64,000 bases of DNA from positions 1,401,597 through 1,465,596 of the forward strand of contig NZ_SRRP01000001.1 of NCBI RefSeq assembly GCF_004785935.1. The letters run 5' to 3'. Below the pieces are notes generated by a model that searched no databases, was not told the DNA's origin, and worked only from the letters and a program-made list of their open reading frames with translations. Below are positions 38,240 through 49,560 of the stretch, one piece after another; position 1 is the first letter of the stretch, and every line of letters begins with the position of its first letter. Position numbers and translations under genes: made by a program. The stretch comes from Streptococcus rubneri. Lineage in GTDB: Bacteria > Bacillota > Bacilli > Lactobacillales > Streptococcaceae.

Positions 38240-39247
38240 TCATTCATTCAAGGTCATCATCGCATCGACGAATAATTTTTTTGTAAAATAACCATTTCGA
38301 ATTAAGAATGACGTATATTTGGCTTGCTGAGCCATCTGATGATAATGTTCTGCTGTACAGTCTTTCACTACTTGATTGGCCTCTTCCAGGCTAGAGACTA
38401 CAAATCCAAGACCTTTCTCGCGGATATAATCGGCATTCGAAAGATAATCAGGGACAACCACTGGTAAGCCCGCTGCTAAATAGGTCGATAGTTTGTAAGA
38501 GATATTTCCCTTGTAGTAATCGCGCTCATCAGCAGGATTCTCAGAGTTCCCCCATACCAAGCCAAAGCCTCCCTTTGAAAGCTCCAACAATAATTCTTGT
38601 TGGGTTCGCCATCCCTCCAGTTGAACTTTAGAATAGTCAACCCCATCTTCTCTTTCTGCATAGACATGAAGAGGTGTATCGTACTTCCAACCAAGGATAT
38701 GAGGGAAACGAGAAGGTTTCCCAGAGAAAATCAGTTTTCTCTCAAACTGTGGACTATATAAGTCTAATTGATGCGTCAAATCCCACATTTTTTGAACAAC
38801 GTATTTCTTAACTGTCAATCCTTCTGCCACTAGCTTGTGGTACATTTGCTCTGATGGCACTACTACCACGTCACTCTTATTATACATCTCGATATAGGCC
38901 GGCATGAGATAATAGTTACTTTCTTCAAACATGAGTGGGGGCACATCGTGGATAAAGGTCACTAGTTTTACTTGAAGACTCTCTAACTTATGAACTAGGT
39001 GAGAGTCCCATTCTATCCCATTCCAAGATGGAGATTGAACGAATACAATATCCCCAAAAGAAACTCCGGCTAGGATGCCATCCATGCGAGAATTCAGCTC
39101 TCCCCATGATTCATCTGTTTGATCATAAAAGTAGATGCCAAGCTCATTGACTCCAAGTTCTCGGACAATTTTCATAATATCATTCTGGGCCATTAAGGCT
39201 ACACTTCTGGAAGATTGCCCAAATAGATTTGTAAAATGGATTTTCAT
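38240..39247 (-). CDS. SRRP glycosyltransferase Gtf3 (Nss/GtfC-like)
   Basis: 335 aa, cytosolic GT-B glycosyltransferase. Strong resemblance to Gtf3 of S. parasanguinis and Nss/GtfC-type proteins, which add glucose to the GlcNAc already placed by GtfA/GtfB. Key visible parts are the N-terminal MKIHFTNLFGQSSRSVALMAQND, FIHDVPPLMF, and the donor-site region GNISYKLSTYLAAGLPV. GAGG precedes the ATG. It has its own extended -10 promoter and a leader with a long inverted repeat. It is the only additional glycosyltransferase gene in this SRRP locus. Family placement is by recall, not by search. Confidence 0.88.
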   Translation of the reverse strand: MKIHFTNLFGQSSRSVALMAQNDIMKIVRELGVNELGIYFYDQTDESWGELNSRMDGILAGVSFGDIVFVQSPSWNGIEWDSHLVHKLESLQVKLVTFIHDVPPLMFEESNYYLMPAYIEMYNKSDVVVVPSEQMYHKLVAEGLTVKKYVVQKMWDLTHQLDLYSPQFERKLIFSGKPSRFPHILGWKYDTPLHVYAEREDGVDYSKVQLEGWRTQQELLLELSKGGFGLVWGNSENPADERDYYKGNISYKLSTYLAAGLPVVVPDYLSNADYIREKGLGFVVSSLEEANQVVKDCTAEHYHQMAQQAKYTSFLIRNGYFTKKLFVDAMMTLNE

Positions 39248-39313
39248 CTCTTGCCTCTTCTTTTTCCACTACTTGTTTATTAAAAGTTTCTGCACTTGCA
39301 TTCTTCGATGAGC

Positions 39314-39357
39314 TGCAAAGTGACTAACTTTCAGACCACTAGTTAATCACTTTTGCA
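39314..39357. repeat. Inverted repeat in the Gtf3 leader
   Basis: Arms TGCAAAGTGACTAACT (39314-39329) and AGTTAATCACTTTTGCA (39341-39357) pair with one wobble and one bulge. No T run follows on either strand, so it is more likely a leader structure or operator than a terminator. Confidence 0.6.
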
Positions 39358-39387
39358 CCGATTTCCCGAACAAGTGCATCCTCATTC

Positions 39388-39396
39388 ATTATAACA
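39388..39396 (-). promoter_or_regulatory. Gtf3 promoter (extended -10)
   Basis: TGTTATAAT on the minus strand gives a leader of about 135 nt to the Gtf3 ATG. Confidence 0.55.
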
Positions 39397-39454
39397 TATT
39401 CTTTAACTAATTTCGTATTTCTCATCCTCTCACTAGAGCTAATTTCTCCATTAA

Positions 39455-39488
39455 AAAACCAGCAGATCCATCTTAGGATTTGCTGGTA
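39455..39488 (-). terminator. Terminator of the third SRRP gene
   Basis: ACCAGCAAATCC/GGATCTGCTGGT hairpin followed by T6 on the minus strand, about 45 bases past the stop. It separates the SRRP gene from the Gtf3 unit. Confidence 0.8.
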
Positions 39489-39532
39489 CTTAGTAATCTG
39501 GAATGGCACCATTTTCCAGTCTGATTACAGGA

Positions 39533-42500
39533 CTATTTTTCTTCTTTTTTCCGATGACCTAGTGATGTTAAACCTGCAAAGAGAGCAGCTATTCCTGCAA
39601 GGAAATGACCTTTTGAAGGGACCATGCCAGTCTCTGGAAGTGTTCCTTTTGCTTGACTGTTTCTTTGTAAAGAGACCATAGACTCTGATGGGATCCAGGA
39701 AGTTGAAGAATGCCTTGATTCTTTTTGAGAAACGAAAACACTTGTCGATGCCAATCCACTCGCTGAGATCGAATCTGAAGATAGGCTTGAATGTGAACGA
39801 GTTTCAGACAATGAGACACTGGATGAAACAGATTCGGAAACAGGGAGTATTTGTGACATCAATACCGATTCGGATAAAGATTCGGAGACGGATGCCGAGG
39901 CAGATTCGCTCACTGATTGTGATTCTAAAACGGATTCCGAGGCAGACTCGCTCAAGGATGTGGATGTTTCTTCTGACTTAGACGCGCTCACTGAGTGGGA
40001 GTCTGAAACGGACTCTGACGCAGAGTCACTTAAGGATGTTGATGTTTCTTCTGATTCTGAGGCGCTCACTGAGTGGGAGTCTGAAACGGACTCTGACGCA
40101 GAGTCACTTAAGGATGTTGATGTTTCTTCTGATTCAGACGCACTCACTGATTGTGATTCTGATACAGATTCTGACGCTGATTCACTTAATGAGGTGGACG
40201 TTTCTGCTGATTCAGACACGCTCACTGAGTGGGATTCTGAGACGGACGCTGATTCACTTAATGAGGTGGACGTTTCTGCTGATTCAGACACGCTCACTGA
40301 GTGGGATTCTGAGACTGACGCTGATTCACTTAGGGATGTTGACACTTCTTCTGATTCCGAGGCGCTCAAGGAGCTGGACCTTTCTTCTGACTCTGAAGCG
40401 TTCTCTGATTGGGATTGGGATTCTGAGACGGACTCACTCAAGGATGTGGACGTTTCTTCTGATTCAGAAGCACTTGTTGATTGAGATTCAGACACGGACT
40501 CTGACGCTGATTCGCTCAAGGATGTGGATGTTTCTTCTGATTCAGACACGCTCACTGATTGGGATGCTGATACAGAATCTGAAACAGATTCACTTAGGGA
40601 AGTTGACACTTCTTCTGATTCTGACGCACTCGCTGATTCTCTCAAGGATGTGGACGTTTCTTCTGATTCAGAAGCACTTGTTGATTGGGATGCTGATACA
40701 GAATCTGAAACAGATTCACTTAAGGATGTTGACGCTTCTTCTGATTCTGACGCACTCTCTGATTGGGATTCTGATACAGAATCTGAAACAGATTCACTTA
40801 GGGATGTTGACACTTCTTCTGATTCTGAAGCGCTCACTGAGTGGGATTCTGAAACGGAGTCTGACGCCGATTCACTCAAGGATGTAGATGTTTCTTGTGA
40901 CTCTGAGGCACTCACTGATTGAGATTCTGATACAGAATCTGAAGCAGAATCACTTAGGGATGTGGACGCTTCTTCTGACTCTGACGCACTCTCTGATTGG
41001 GATGCAGAGACAGAATCTGAAGCAGAAGCACTTAGGGATGTGGACGTTTCTGCTGATTCAGACGCGCTCACTGAGTGGGATTCTGATACTGACGCTGACG
41101 CTGATTCACTCATTGAAGTAGAAATTTCTTCCGATTCTGAGGCACTCTCTGATTGAGATGCTGATACAGAATCTGAAACAGATTCACTTAGGGAAGTTGA
41201 CACTTCTTCTGATTCTGAAGAGCTCACTGATTGGGATTCTGACACAGATTCTGATGCCGACTCACTTAGTGAAATTGACGCTTCTTCTGATTCTGAAGCG
41301 CTCACTGAGTGGGATTCTGAGACTAATTCTGAGACAGACTCGCTCAAGGAGCTGGACCTTTCTTCTGACTCTGAAGCGCTCTCTGATTGGAATTCTGATA
41401 CGGAATCTGAAGCGGACTCGCTCAAGGAGCTGGACCTTTCTTCTGACTCTGAAGCGCTCTCCGATTGGAATTCTGAGACGGAATCTGAAGCCGACTCGCT
41501 CAAGGAGGTGGATATTTCTTCTGATTCTGAGGCGCTCACTGAGTGGGATTCTGAAACTAATTCTGAGACAGACTCGCTCAAGGAGCTGGACCTTTCTTCT
41601 GACTCTGAAGCGCTCTCTGATTGGGATGCTGATACTAATTCTGAGGCAGACTCGCTCAAGGAGCTGGACCTTTCTTCTGACTCTGAAGCGCTCTCTGATT
41701 CTCTCAAGGATGTGGACGTTTCTTCTGATTCAGAAGCGCTCACTGAGTGGGATGCTGATACGGATTCTGACGCTGATTCACTCAAGGAGGTGGACGTCTC
41801 TTCTGATTCAGAAGCACTTGTTGATTGAGATTCAGACACGGAATCTGAAGCAGACTCACTCAGTGAAGTAGATGTTTCTGCTGACTCTGACACACTAATC
41901 GATTGGAATTCTGATACGGAATCTGAAGCGGACTCGCTCAAGGAGCTGGACCTTTCTTCTGATTCTGAAGCACTCACTGAGTGGGATTCTGAAACGGAGT
42001 CTGACGCAGACTCACTTAGGGATGTTGACACTCCTTCTGATTCTGAAGCACTCACTGATTGTGATTCTGAAACGGAGTCTGACGCAGACTCACTTAAAGA
42101 GGTAGAGATTTCTTCTGACTCTAAGACACTCTCTGACTGAGACTCTAATTCTGAAAGCGATGAGGAGGCCTCTTCTGATAAGGAGATTGATTTTTCTTCT
42201 GATTCGCTTTCCGATATTGAACTAGAACGGCTATCACTTGCAGAGATAGCACTCGAGTTAGACAGAGAATCACTGAGCCACTTAGATTCAGACAAACTCT
42301 TCGACTCAAATATTTCCTTTGACTCAGACTCCAATCTAGATGCACTTTCAACCTTGGACAGACTCGAAGAAACACTCATAGAAAGAGAGCGAACACGAGG
42401 ATCTTCTGTCAAAGGAACGATTACAGTATTTGTCGTATTATCTTTGAAAACAACGGTAACTTCTCCAGTTGCTGAAACCGAATAGGACTTAAAATCCCTA

Positions 42501-43750
42501 GAAGATATGAGACGAGGGTTCACAGCCTTAAACTTTTGCCACACTTCTTCTTTTTCTGTATCAGTCAAACGAGAAAGATCAGATACTTGCGTGTTTGACT
42601 TCACAGCAACAATAGGATTTCGAATCCCATCATTTTGAGGCAATACTTTAATTCGGAAAGAACGGTCTATAAACTGGTTGTGAGCGTTGGTAAAACGAAC
42701 GGTAATCGTATATGTTTCCCCTGGTTCCACAACCTCTGTGTCTCCCACTTTCCCCTCAATCAGCATGGGAGCAAAGGGTGTCTTCAAAGTAGCATTCGGC
42801 ACCAAGACACCATCTACCCGCTCACTATTTGGGGCATAGCCCATAAAGGTTAAGACAACACCACCATTTCGCTCCCGAACAATATACTGGAGTCTCACTG
42901 GATCTGAATTATAAGCCGTAATGAGGTGCCCATTGCCAGGCCCACTCATAACAAATGGTGCTCGCAACATTTGATCAGAGCCTATTGCATACCCATTTCG
43001 AGAATCACGTCTTCCTGAAGTAGCACGCAGGACAAGATTGACCAGACGATTTCGGGCAGTCTTAGCTTGCTCCACGACTTGACTTTCTTCAGCTGAAGGA
43101 TTCGCCAATTGATAACGAATAGCCTCCAAGGCCTGCTTCCCAAAGGACACTGTTTCCTTTCCATCTTCTAGAGCTTTAGCTTGGTCAATATACGTATAAA
43201 TATCCTGTGCTAACTTCTTAAGTTCTTCCTCTTGCTGATTCAATTGGATAGGAGAAGGTTCCGTTAAGAGTGATTCTGATAAAGAGGTTGAACTTATCGA
43301 AGTAGATGCTTCTGAACTAGCCATTAACGGAATAACTGAAACAGAGGTTCCTGCTAATGAAGAGAGGTTCTCTTCACTTGCCAAAGAGTTGATTTTTTCA
43401 CTAGTTAGTGAATCATCGGCAATCGCTAAAACTAAGCTATCTTTTCCAACTAGCCCTATTTCTGAATCCAAATCTGAGCCGAAACTTTGTTTGTCTTCTT
43501 GATCCGCAAATGTAGGCTGAGAAATGGATACTGCTCCAAGCAGTGCGCCTGTAGTAATCAATCCCCTCGTGAGAGCCATTTGACCTGATCTGACAAACGA
43601 CAAGGTCGGAGCTCCTTCTTTCCCTAGCTGTTGGAAAAAAGTAATATTTGAGCACGCAACACGCATCCAAATTTTCCCAGCTTTGACCAATTTAAATCGT
43701 GTAATCCTCTCTCCCTTCCAGGACTTTCTACTCATCCTCTTAAATAACAC
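39533..43750 (-). CDS. Serine-rich repeat adhesin (third, 1405 aa)
   Basis: Cell-wall glycoprotein exported by SecA2/SecY2. The start is GTG with GGGAGA upstream. The long accessory-Sec signal peptide (about 1-85, with RFKLVKAGKIWMRV and cleavage near PTFADQE) is diverged from the other two SRRPs. A short Ser region precedes a binding region (about 175-455). Its last part, with LSRLTDTEKEEVWQKFKAVNP then a beta segment, resembles the Unique-type subdomain of streptococcal adhesins. A degenerate Ser/Glu repeat domain (about 455-1370) and LPETG with a membrane helix and KKEEK follow. Ligand specificity cannot be read from sequence. Confidence 0.92.
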   Translation of the reverse strand: MLFKRMSRKSWKGERITRFKLVKAGKIWMRVACSNITFFQQLGKEGAPTLSFVRSGQMALTRGLITTGALLGAVSISQPTFADQEDKQSFGSDLDSEIGLVGKDSLVLAIADDSLTSEKINSLASEENLSSLAGTSVSVIPLMASSEASTSISSTSLSESLLTEPSPIQLNQQEEELKKLAQDIYTYIDQAKALEDGKETVSFGKQALEAIRYQLANPSAEESQVVEQAKTARNRLVNLVLRATSGRRDSRNGYAIGSDQMLRAPFVMSGPGNGHLITAYNSDPVRLQYIVRERNGGVVLTFMGYAPNSERVDGVLVPNATLKTPFAPMLIEGKVGDTEVVEPGETYTITVRFTNAHNQFIDRSFRIKVLPQNDGIRNPIVAVKSNTQVSDLSRLTDTEKEEVWQKFKAVNPRLISSRDFKSYSVSATGEVTVVFKDNTTNTVIVPLTEDPRVRSLSMSVSSSLSKVESASRLESESKEIFESKSLSESKWLSDSLSNSSAISASDSRSSSISESESEEKSISLSEEASSSLSELESQSESVLESEEISTSLSESASDSVSESQSVSASESEGVSTSLSESASDSVSESHSVSASESEERSSSLSESASDSVSEFQSISVSESAETSTSLSESASDSVSESQSTSASESEETSTSLSESASESVSASHSVSASESEETSTSLRESESASESEERSSSLSESASELVSASQSESASESEERSSSLSESVSELVSESHSVSASESEEISTSLSESASDSVSEFQSESASESEERSSSLSESASDSVSEFQSESASESEERSSSLSESVSELVSESHSVSASESEEASISLSESASESVSESQSVSSSESEEVSTSLSESVSDSVSASQSESASESEEISTSMSESASASVSESHSVSASESAETSTSLSASASDSVSASQSESASESEEASTSLSDSASDSVSESQSVSASESQETSTSLSESASDSVSESHSVSASESEEVSTSLSESVSDSVSESQSESASESEEASTSLSESVSDSVSASQSTSASESEETSTSLRESASASESEEVSTSLSESVSDSVSASQSVSVSESEETSTSLSESASESVSESQSTSASESEETSTSLSESVSESQSQSENASESEERSSSLSASESEEVSTSLSESASVSESHSVSVSESAETSTSLSESASVSESHSVSVSESAETSTSLSESASESVSESQSVSASESEETSTSLSDSASESVSDSHSVSASESEETSTSLSDSASESVSDSHSVSASKSEETSTSLSESASESVLESQSVSESASASVSESLSESVLMSQILPVSESVSSSVSLSETRSHSSLSSDSISASGLASTSVFVSQKESRHSSTSWIPSESMVSLQRNSQAKGTLPETGMVPSKGHFLAGIAALFAGLTSLGHRKKEEK
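39640..42390 (-). repeat. SRR domain of the third SRRP (degenerate repeats)
   Basis: About 2.7 kb of Ser-every-second-residue coding repeats. They derive from the same 26-residue Ser/Glu unit as the 1875-aa SRRP but with many substitutions, deletions and phase breaks (for example EERSSSLSES and DSVSEFQSES variants). Confidence 0.85.
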
Positions 43751-43779
43751 ATTTTCTCCCTAAAAATTATTCTCTTTTG

Positions 43780-43807
43780 ATTATACAGGATTATTAATCA
43801 TTTTCAA
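43780..43807 (-). promoter_or_regulatory. Promoter of the third SRRP gene
   Basis: TTGAAA (43802-43807), 16-bp spacer, TATAAT (43780-43785), preceded by TG. The leader is about 30 nt. Confidence 0.6.
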
Positions 43808-43845
43808 TATATTTGACTATTCTTTCATAGTTGATTTTCACTAGA

Positions 43846-43876
43846 AAAAAGCAAATCTCTTTCGAGACTTGCTTTC
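43846..43876 (-). terminator. Terminator of the second SRRP gene
   Basis: AAGCAAGTCTC/GAGATTTGCTT hairpin followed by T6 on the minus strand. Confidence 0.75.
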
Positions 43877-43932
43877 ACTTATTTTTAAATCCTAAGTTCA
43901 TCTGTAGCCAGAAATAGAATGATTTTGATAGA

Positions 43933-46900
43933 TTAATTCTCATCCTTTTTCTTACGACGACCCAAGACAGCAATACCTGCAAGAAGCGCCGATGCTCCAG
44001 CTACAAACATATCTGTTGACGTTGCTGTTCCAGTTTCTGGAAGAGCGACTTCTGACCCCTCATATTTTTGAGAAGAACTTGACGATTCAGATTGTGACAA
44101 TGACTCAGATTGTGATCTAGACTGACTCATTGAAGCTGAATAAGAAGTTGACGCACTTATTGACGTCATTGTCGATTCAGAACTTGATGTACTTACTGAA
44201 GTCGTTGTTGATCCTGACGCTGACGAGCTTACTGATGCTGATGCGCTTGCTGATGCTGATGCACTCATTGATTCAGACGCTGATACTGATTCTGATGCTG
44301 ATGCAGACTCTGATGCTGATACTGATTCTGAAACTGATGCAGACTGAGATGCTGACGCTGACGAGCTTGCTGATGCTGACGCGCTCGCTGACTCAGACGC
44401 TGATGCGCTTGCTGATGCTGATGCAGATTCAGATGCTGATACTGATTCTGAAACTGATGCAGACTCTGATGCTGACGCTGATTCTGATTCTGATGCTGAT
44501 GCAGACTCTGATGCTGATGCAGACTCTGATGCTGATGCAGACTCTGATGCTGATACTGATGCACTCATTGATTCAGACGCTGATACTGATTCTGATGCGC
44601 TTGCTGATGCTGATGCAGATTCAGATTCAGATGCTGATACTGATTCTGAAACTGATGCAGACTCTGATGCTGACGCTGATACTGATTCTGATTCTGATGC
44701 TGATGCTGATGCTGACGCACTCATTGATTCAGACGCTGATGCTGATTCTGAAACTGATGCAGACGCTGATGCTGATGCTGACGCACTCATTGATTCAGAC
44801 GCTGACGAGCTTGCTGATGCTGATGCTGACGCGCTCGCTGACTCAGACGCTGATGCGCTTGCTGATGCTGATGCAGATTCAGATGCTGATACTGATTCTG
44901 AAACTGATGCAGACTCTGATGCTGATGCTGACGCGCTCGCTGACTCAGACGCTGACGCGCTTGCTGATGCTGATGCACTCATTGATTCAGACGCTGATAC
45001 TGATACTGATACTGATGCTGATGCAGACTCTGATGCTGATGCTGACGCACTCGCTGACTCAGATGCTGATGCGCTTGCTGATGCTGATACTGATTCTGAT
45101 GCTGATGCAGACTCAGATGCTGATGCGCTTGTTGATACTGATTCAGAAACTGATGCAGACTCTGATGCTGATGCAGACTCAGATGCTGACGCTGACGAGC
45201 TTGCTGATGCTGATGCTGACGAGCTCGCTGACTCAGACGCTGATGCGCTTGCTGATGCTGATGCTGATTCAGATGCTGATACTGATTCTGAAACTGATGC
45301 AGACTCTGATACTGATTCTGATGCTGATGCAGACTCTGATGCTGATGCTGATGCTGATGCACTCATTGATTCAGACGCTGATACTGACGCGCTTGCTGAT
45401 GCTGATACTGACACAGATTCTGATGCAGACTCACTTAGTGAAGTTGAGGCTTCTTCTGACTCTGATGCGCTCACTGATTGAGACTCTGACACAGATTCTG
45501 ATGCAGATTCACTTAGTGAAGTTGAGGCTTCTTCTGACTCTGATGCGCTCACTGATTGTGATTCTGACAAAGATTCTGATGCAGATTCACTTAATGAGGT
45601 AGATGTCTCTTCTGATTCTGAAGCACTCACTGATTGTGATTCTAACACAGATTCTGATGCCGACTCACTTAAGGATGTAGATGTTTCTTCTGACTCTGAA
45701 GCGCTCACTGATTGAGACTCTGACACAGATTCTGATGCTGATTCACTTAGTGAAGTTGAGGCTTCTTCTGATTCAGACGCGCTCACTGATTGTGATTCTG
45801 AAACGGATTCTGATGCTGATTCACTTAATGAGGTAGATGTCTCTTCTGATTCAGATGCGCTCACTGATTGTGATTCTGAGACTGACTCTGATGCCGACTC
45901 ACTTAATGAGGTAGACGTTTCTTCTGATTCTGATGCGCTCACTGATTGTGATTCTGAAACGGATTCTGAAACGGATTCTGACGCTGATTCACTTAATGAG
46001 GTAGATGTCTCTTCTGATTCTGAAGCGCTCACTGATTGAGACTCTGACACAGATTCTGATGCAGATTCACTTAGTGAAGTTGAGGCTTCTTCTGACTCTG
46101 ATGCGCTCACTGATTGGGATTCTGACACAGATTCTGACACAGATTCTGATGCAGACTCACTTAGTGAAGTTGAGGCTTCTTCTGACTCTGATGCGCTCAC
46201 TGATTGTGATTCTGAAACGGATTCTGACGCTGATTCGCTCAAGGATGTGGATGTTTCTTCTGATTCAGATGCGCTCACTGATTGTGATTCTGAAACAAAT
46301 TCTGACGCTGATTCACTTAATGAGGTAGATGTCTCTTCTGACTCTGATGCACTTGTTGATTGTGATTCTGAGACTGATTCTGACGCTGACTCACTTAAGG
46401 AAGTAGATGTTTCTTCTGATTCAGATGCGCTCACTGATTGTGATTCTGATACGGATTCTGACGCTGATTCGCTCAAGGATGTGGATGTTTCTTCTGACTC
46501 TGATGTGCTCACTGATTGTGATTCTGATACGGATTCTGACGCTGATTCACTTAATGAGGTAGATGTTTCTTCTGACTCTGATGCGCTCATTGATAGTGAT
46601 TCTGATACGGATTCTGACGCTGATTCGCTCAAGGATGTAGATGTCTCTTCTGACTCTGATGCGCTCACTGATTGTGATTCTGAGACCGATTCTGACGCTG
46701 ATTCGCTCAAGGATGTAGATGTCTCTTCTGATTCAGATGCGCTCACTGATTGTGATTCTGAAACGGATTCCGACGCTGATTCGCTCAAGGATGTAGATGT
46801 TTCTTCTGACTCTGATGAGCTCACTGATTGTGATTCTGATACGGATTCTGACGCTGATTCACTTAATGAGGTAGATGTTTCTTCTGACTCTGATGCGCTC

Positions 46901-49560
46901 ATTGATAGTGATTCTGATACGGATTCTGACGCTGATTCACTTAATGAGGTAGATGTCTCTTCTGATTCAGATGCGCTCACTGATTGTGATTCTGACACAG
47001 ATTCTGATGCCGACTCGCTCAAGGATGTGGATGTCTCTTCTGATTCTGATGCGCTCACTGATTGTGATTCTGAAACGGATTCTGACGCTGATTCACTTAA
47101 TGAGGCAGATGTCTCTTCTGATTCTGATGCGCTCACTGATTGTGATTCTGACACAGATTCTGATGCCGACTCGCTCAAGGATGTGGATGTTTCTTCTGAT
47201 TCAGACGCGCTCACTGATTGTGATTCTGAAACAGATTCTGACGCTGATTCGCTTAATGAGGCAGATGTTTCTTCTGACTCTGATGCGCTCACTGATTGTG
47301 ATTCTGATACGGATTCTGACGCTGATTCACTTAATGAGGTAGATGTTTCTTCTGACTCTGACGCGCTCACTGATTGTGATTCTGATACGGATTCTGACGC
47401 TGATTCGCTCAAGGATGTGGATGTTTCTTCTGATTCAGACGCGCTCACTGATTGTGATTCTGAAACGGATTCTGACGCTGATTCACTTAATGAGGTAGAT
47501 GTTTCTTCTGACTCTGATGCGCTCACTGATTGTGATTCTGATACGGATTCTGACGCTGATTCACTTAATGAGGCAGATGTTTCTTCTGATTCAGATGCGC
47601 TCACTGATTGTGATTCTGAAACGGATTCTGACGCTGATTCACTTAATGAGGTAGATGTTTCTTCTGACTCTGATGCACTCACTGATTGTGACTCTGAGAC
47701 TGACTCTGATGCCGACTCACTTAGTGAAGTTGAGGCTTCTTCTGACTCTGATGCGCTCACTGATTGGGATTCTGAAACGGATTCTGACGCTGATTCACTT
47801 AATGAGGTAGATGTTTCTTCTGACTCTGATGCACTCACTGATTGTGATTCTGAAACAGATTCTGACGCTGATTCGCTTAATGAGGTAGATGTTTCTTCTG
47901 ATTCAGATGCGCTCATTGATAGTGATTCTGAAAGTGATGCAGACGCTTCTTCTGAGATTGACTCACTTAATGAAGCAGAGGCCTCTTCTGACTCTGAAGC
48001 ACTTGTTGATTGTGATTCTGAAAGTGAGGATGAGGCTTCTTCCGATAAGGAAGCGGATGCTTCTTCAGAGAGAGAGATGGATTCTGATACCACTTCTGAT
48101 GTGCTCTCCGAAAGGCTACTTGATAGGCTCATCGATTGACTGGTCGTATCCACCTCAGATTCAATAACCTTACTACCACTAAAGAAATTGATTTTATTGT
48201 TATCTGTTTTACCTGCAAAAGGAGAGAAGGTGAAGGAAGTATCAGCTCCAGTGACTGGAACCGTCCAAGTCGATGTGAGGCCGTACCCTTGCTTAGCCTG
48301 ATAACCGTTCATTTGGTGTCCATTTGCCCAAGTAAAGCCATCATCTTTCTTCACAATCGGTGTCGTATTAGCCTTCAGATTACTAATTTTATTCCCTTGT
48401 GAATCCGTAATATAACTTGTTACATTAGAAGGAGATCCAAAGCCCTTGCCTAAGGTAAACATCGTTTGTGTTGAGGTTCCTGAATTATAGATCGAATAGC
48501 CATAGGATAAAGCTGCTGGTTTCTCTACACCAGGTGTTTCAGGGTTATCGTAAGTGACCGTATACGTAAAGGTCACTGTTGTTCCATCGTTAAAAGCTTT
48601 TAGCTTATAGTAAATTGGAATCTTATAGTTGGTATCTACTCCTGATCCTACATGCAGCTTGGTTTCCCCAGTTGCAACGTTCAAAGTCGCCTGGATAGCC
48701 GTTTCACCATTGACAGTTGTATTGCCAGTAAAACCTGCTGCATTCAAGGTAACCATCAATTCATCAATCGATTTTCCTAAACGATCGCGTTGCTCAGCAT
48801 AAGCCTGTGCAGAAACATTGGCATTGATCAAGCTATTGCTAGCTGTCAATTCTGTTTGGACTTTGGCAATCGCTGATTCAAGGGCTTCTTTACGCTCTGA
48901 AATCGTCAAATTCGATGAATAATTTCCAGCTAACTTGTTCAAAATTTCTGCTTCTGAAACATTTTGTGCCAAGACAGTTCTTTCATCAGTCGTAGCAGGT
49001 GACTGCTTGGTTTCTTCCGTACCTTCTGACTCAGTTACAGCAACAGTTGATTCACTAAGAGCTGAGGACAACTCTTTAGAACCTTGTTCACTCAATGAAA
49101 GTGAGATAGAGCTTGATACAGACTCTGACAATGATACAGATGTGCTCTCAGAAACTGATGTAGATTCAACATTCTGCTCTGATACCGATTCCGATACAGA
49201 AGTTGTACCTAGAACCACACTATCTGCTTCTGCAAGTGCCTCAGTATCTAATTCAGATGCTGTCGTTGTTTCAGCACCTGTTTCATCAGCTTGAGCCGCT
49301 GTCGTCACGACAGCCCCACCAAGAATAGCCCCCGTTGCTAAGATCCCCTTCAACAAGGTCCGACTTGAGGCTTCTTTCACTGTCATGGATTCTGCAACTA
49401 CATCTGCTACGACTAATTCTTCAACTTGACCACGGACTACTTTAAAAAGACCCAAGTTGGAAGTTGCTGCACGAAGCCAATTTTTCCCGGATTTGATTAA
49501 TTTATATCGGGTTACACGATCGGTTTCACGAAATGATCCATTTGAACGTTTAAAAAACAT
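43933..49560 (-). CDS. Serine-rich repeat adhesin (second, 1875 aa)
   Basis: SRRP with KxYKxGKxW-type signal peptide (about 1-90, [17 protein letters not shown]). It has a short SRR1 (about 115-170) and a binding region (about 175-480). A helical part of that region ([19 protein letters not shown]) is almost shared with the 2104-aa SRRP, but the following beta domain differs ([15 protein letters not shown]). The very long SRR2 (about 475-1835) has two blocks: near-perfect 26-residue Ser/Glu repeats, then an almost Glu-free SASASAS block. LPETG, a membrane helix and RRKKKDEN end the protein. It is a surface glycoprotein whose ligand is unknown. Confidence 0.94.
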   Translation of the reverse strand: MFFKRSNGSFRETDRVTRYKLIKSGKNWLRAATSNLGLFKVVRGQVEELVVADVVAESMTVKEASSRTLLKGILATGAILGGAVVTTAAQADETGAETTTASELDTEALAEADSVVLGTTSVSESVSEQNVESTSVSESTSVSLSESVSSSISLSLSEQGSKELSSALSESTVAVTESEGTEETKQSPATTDERTVLAQNVSEAEILNKLAGNYSSNLTISERKEALESAIAKVQTELTASNSLINANVSAQAYAEQRDRLGKSIDELMVTLNAAGFTGNTTVNGETAIQATLNVATGETKLHVGSGVDTNYKIPIYYKLKAFNDGTTVTFTYTVTYDNPETPGVEKPAALSYGYSIYNSGTSTQTMFTLGKGFGSPSNVTSYITDSQGNKISNLKANTTPIVKKDDGFTWANGHQMNGYQAKQGYGLTSTWTVPVTGADTSFTFSPFAGKTDNNKINFFSGSKVIESEVDTTSQSMSLSSSLSESTSEVVSESISLSEEASASLSEEASSSLSESQSTSASESEEASASLSESISEEASASLSESLSMSASESEETSTSLSESASESVSESQSVSASESEETSTSLSESASESVSESQSVSASESEEASTSLSESASESVSESQSVSASESEETSTSLSESASESVSESQSVSASESEETSASLSESASESVSESQSVSASESEETSTSLSESASESVSESQSVSASESEETSTSLSESASESVSESQSVSASESEETSTSLSESASESVSESQSVSASESEETSASLSESASESVSESQSVSASESEETSTSLSESASESVSESQSVSASESEETSASLSESASESVSESQSVSASESEETSTSLSESASESVSESQSVSASESEETSTSLSESASESVSESLSMSASESEETSTSLSESASESVSESQSVSSSESEETSTSLSESASESVSESQSVSASESEETSTSLSESASESVSESQSVSASESEETSTSLSESASESVSESLSMSASESEETSTSLSESASESVSESQSVSTSESEETSTSLSESASESVSESQSVSASESEETSTSLSESASESVSESQSTSASESEETSTSLSESASEFVSESQSVSASESEETSTSLSESASESVSESQSVSASESEEASTSLSESASESVSESVSESQSVSASESEEASTSLSESASESVSESQSVSASESEETSTSLSESASESVSESVSESQSVSASESEETSTSLSESASESVSESQSVSASESEETSTSLSESASESVSESQSVSASESEEASTSLSESASESVSESQSVSASESEETSTSLSESASESVLESQSVSASESEETSTSLSESASESLSESQSVSASESEEASTSLSESASESVSESQSVSASESEEASTSLSESASESVSVSASASASVSASESMSASASASASESASASESVSESASVSESVSASESASASASASASESASSSASASASSSASASESASASESASVSESVSTSASASESASASESVSASASASASESASASASASESASASVSVSVSASESMSASASASASASESASASASASESASVSESVSASESASASASASASESASASASASASSSASESMSASASASASASVSESASASESMSASASASASESESVSASASESASVSESVSASESESASASASASESVSASESMSASVSASESASASESASASESASASESESASASESASVSESVSASESASASASASASESASASASASSSASASQSASVSESVSASESASASESVSASESMSASASASASASVSSSASGSTTTSVSTSSSESTMTSISASTSYSASMSQSRSQSESLSQSESSSSSQKYEGSEVALPETGTATSTDMFVAGASALLAGIAVLGRRKKKDEN
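44060..48150 (-). repeat. SRR2 domain of the second SRRP (78-bp tandem repeats)
   Basis: About 4.1 kb. From roughly 45410 to 48150 a 78-bp unit encodes 26 residues ([26 protein letters not shown]) repeated some 30 times almost unchanged. From 44060 to 45410 the sequence changes to Ser-Ala dipeptide-rich repeats. The antisense strand carries a long open frame created by the repeat. Confidence 0.9.

Noticed and set aside
44130-45602. 490-codon plus-strand frame of Leu/Met/Thr repeats
   Set aside because: Shadow of the Ser-Ala repeat block on the other strand; pure repeat composition and no ribosome-binding site.
46247-48139. 630-codon plus-strand open frame rich in Asp-Ser, looking like an SdrC/Clf-type SD-repeat protein
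   Set aside because: It is the exact antisense of the Ser/Glu repeat array of the second SRRP. The open frame results from the repeated codon pattern, and no signal peptide, anchor or credible start is present. The same holds for the antisense frames at 39960-41828 and 52656-53042.
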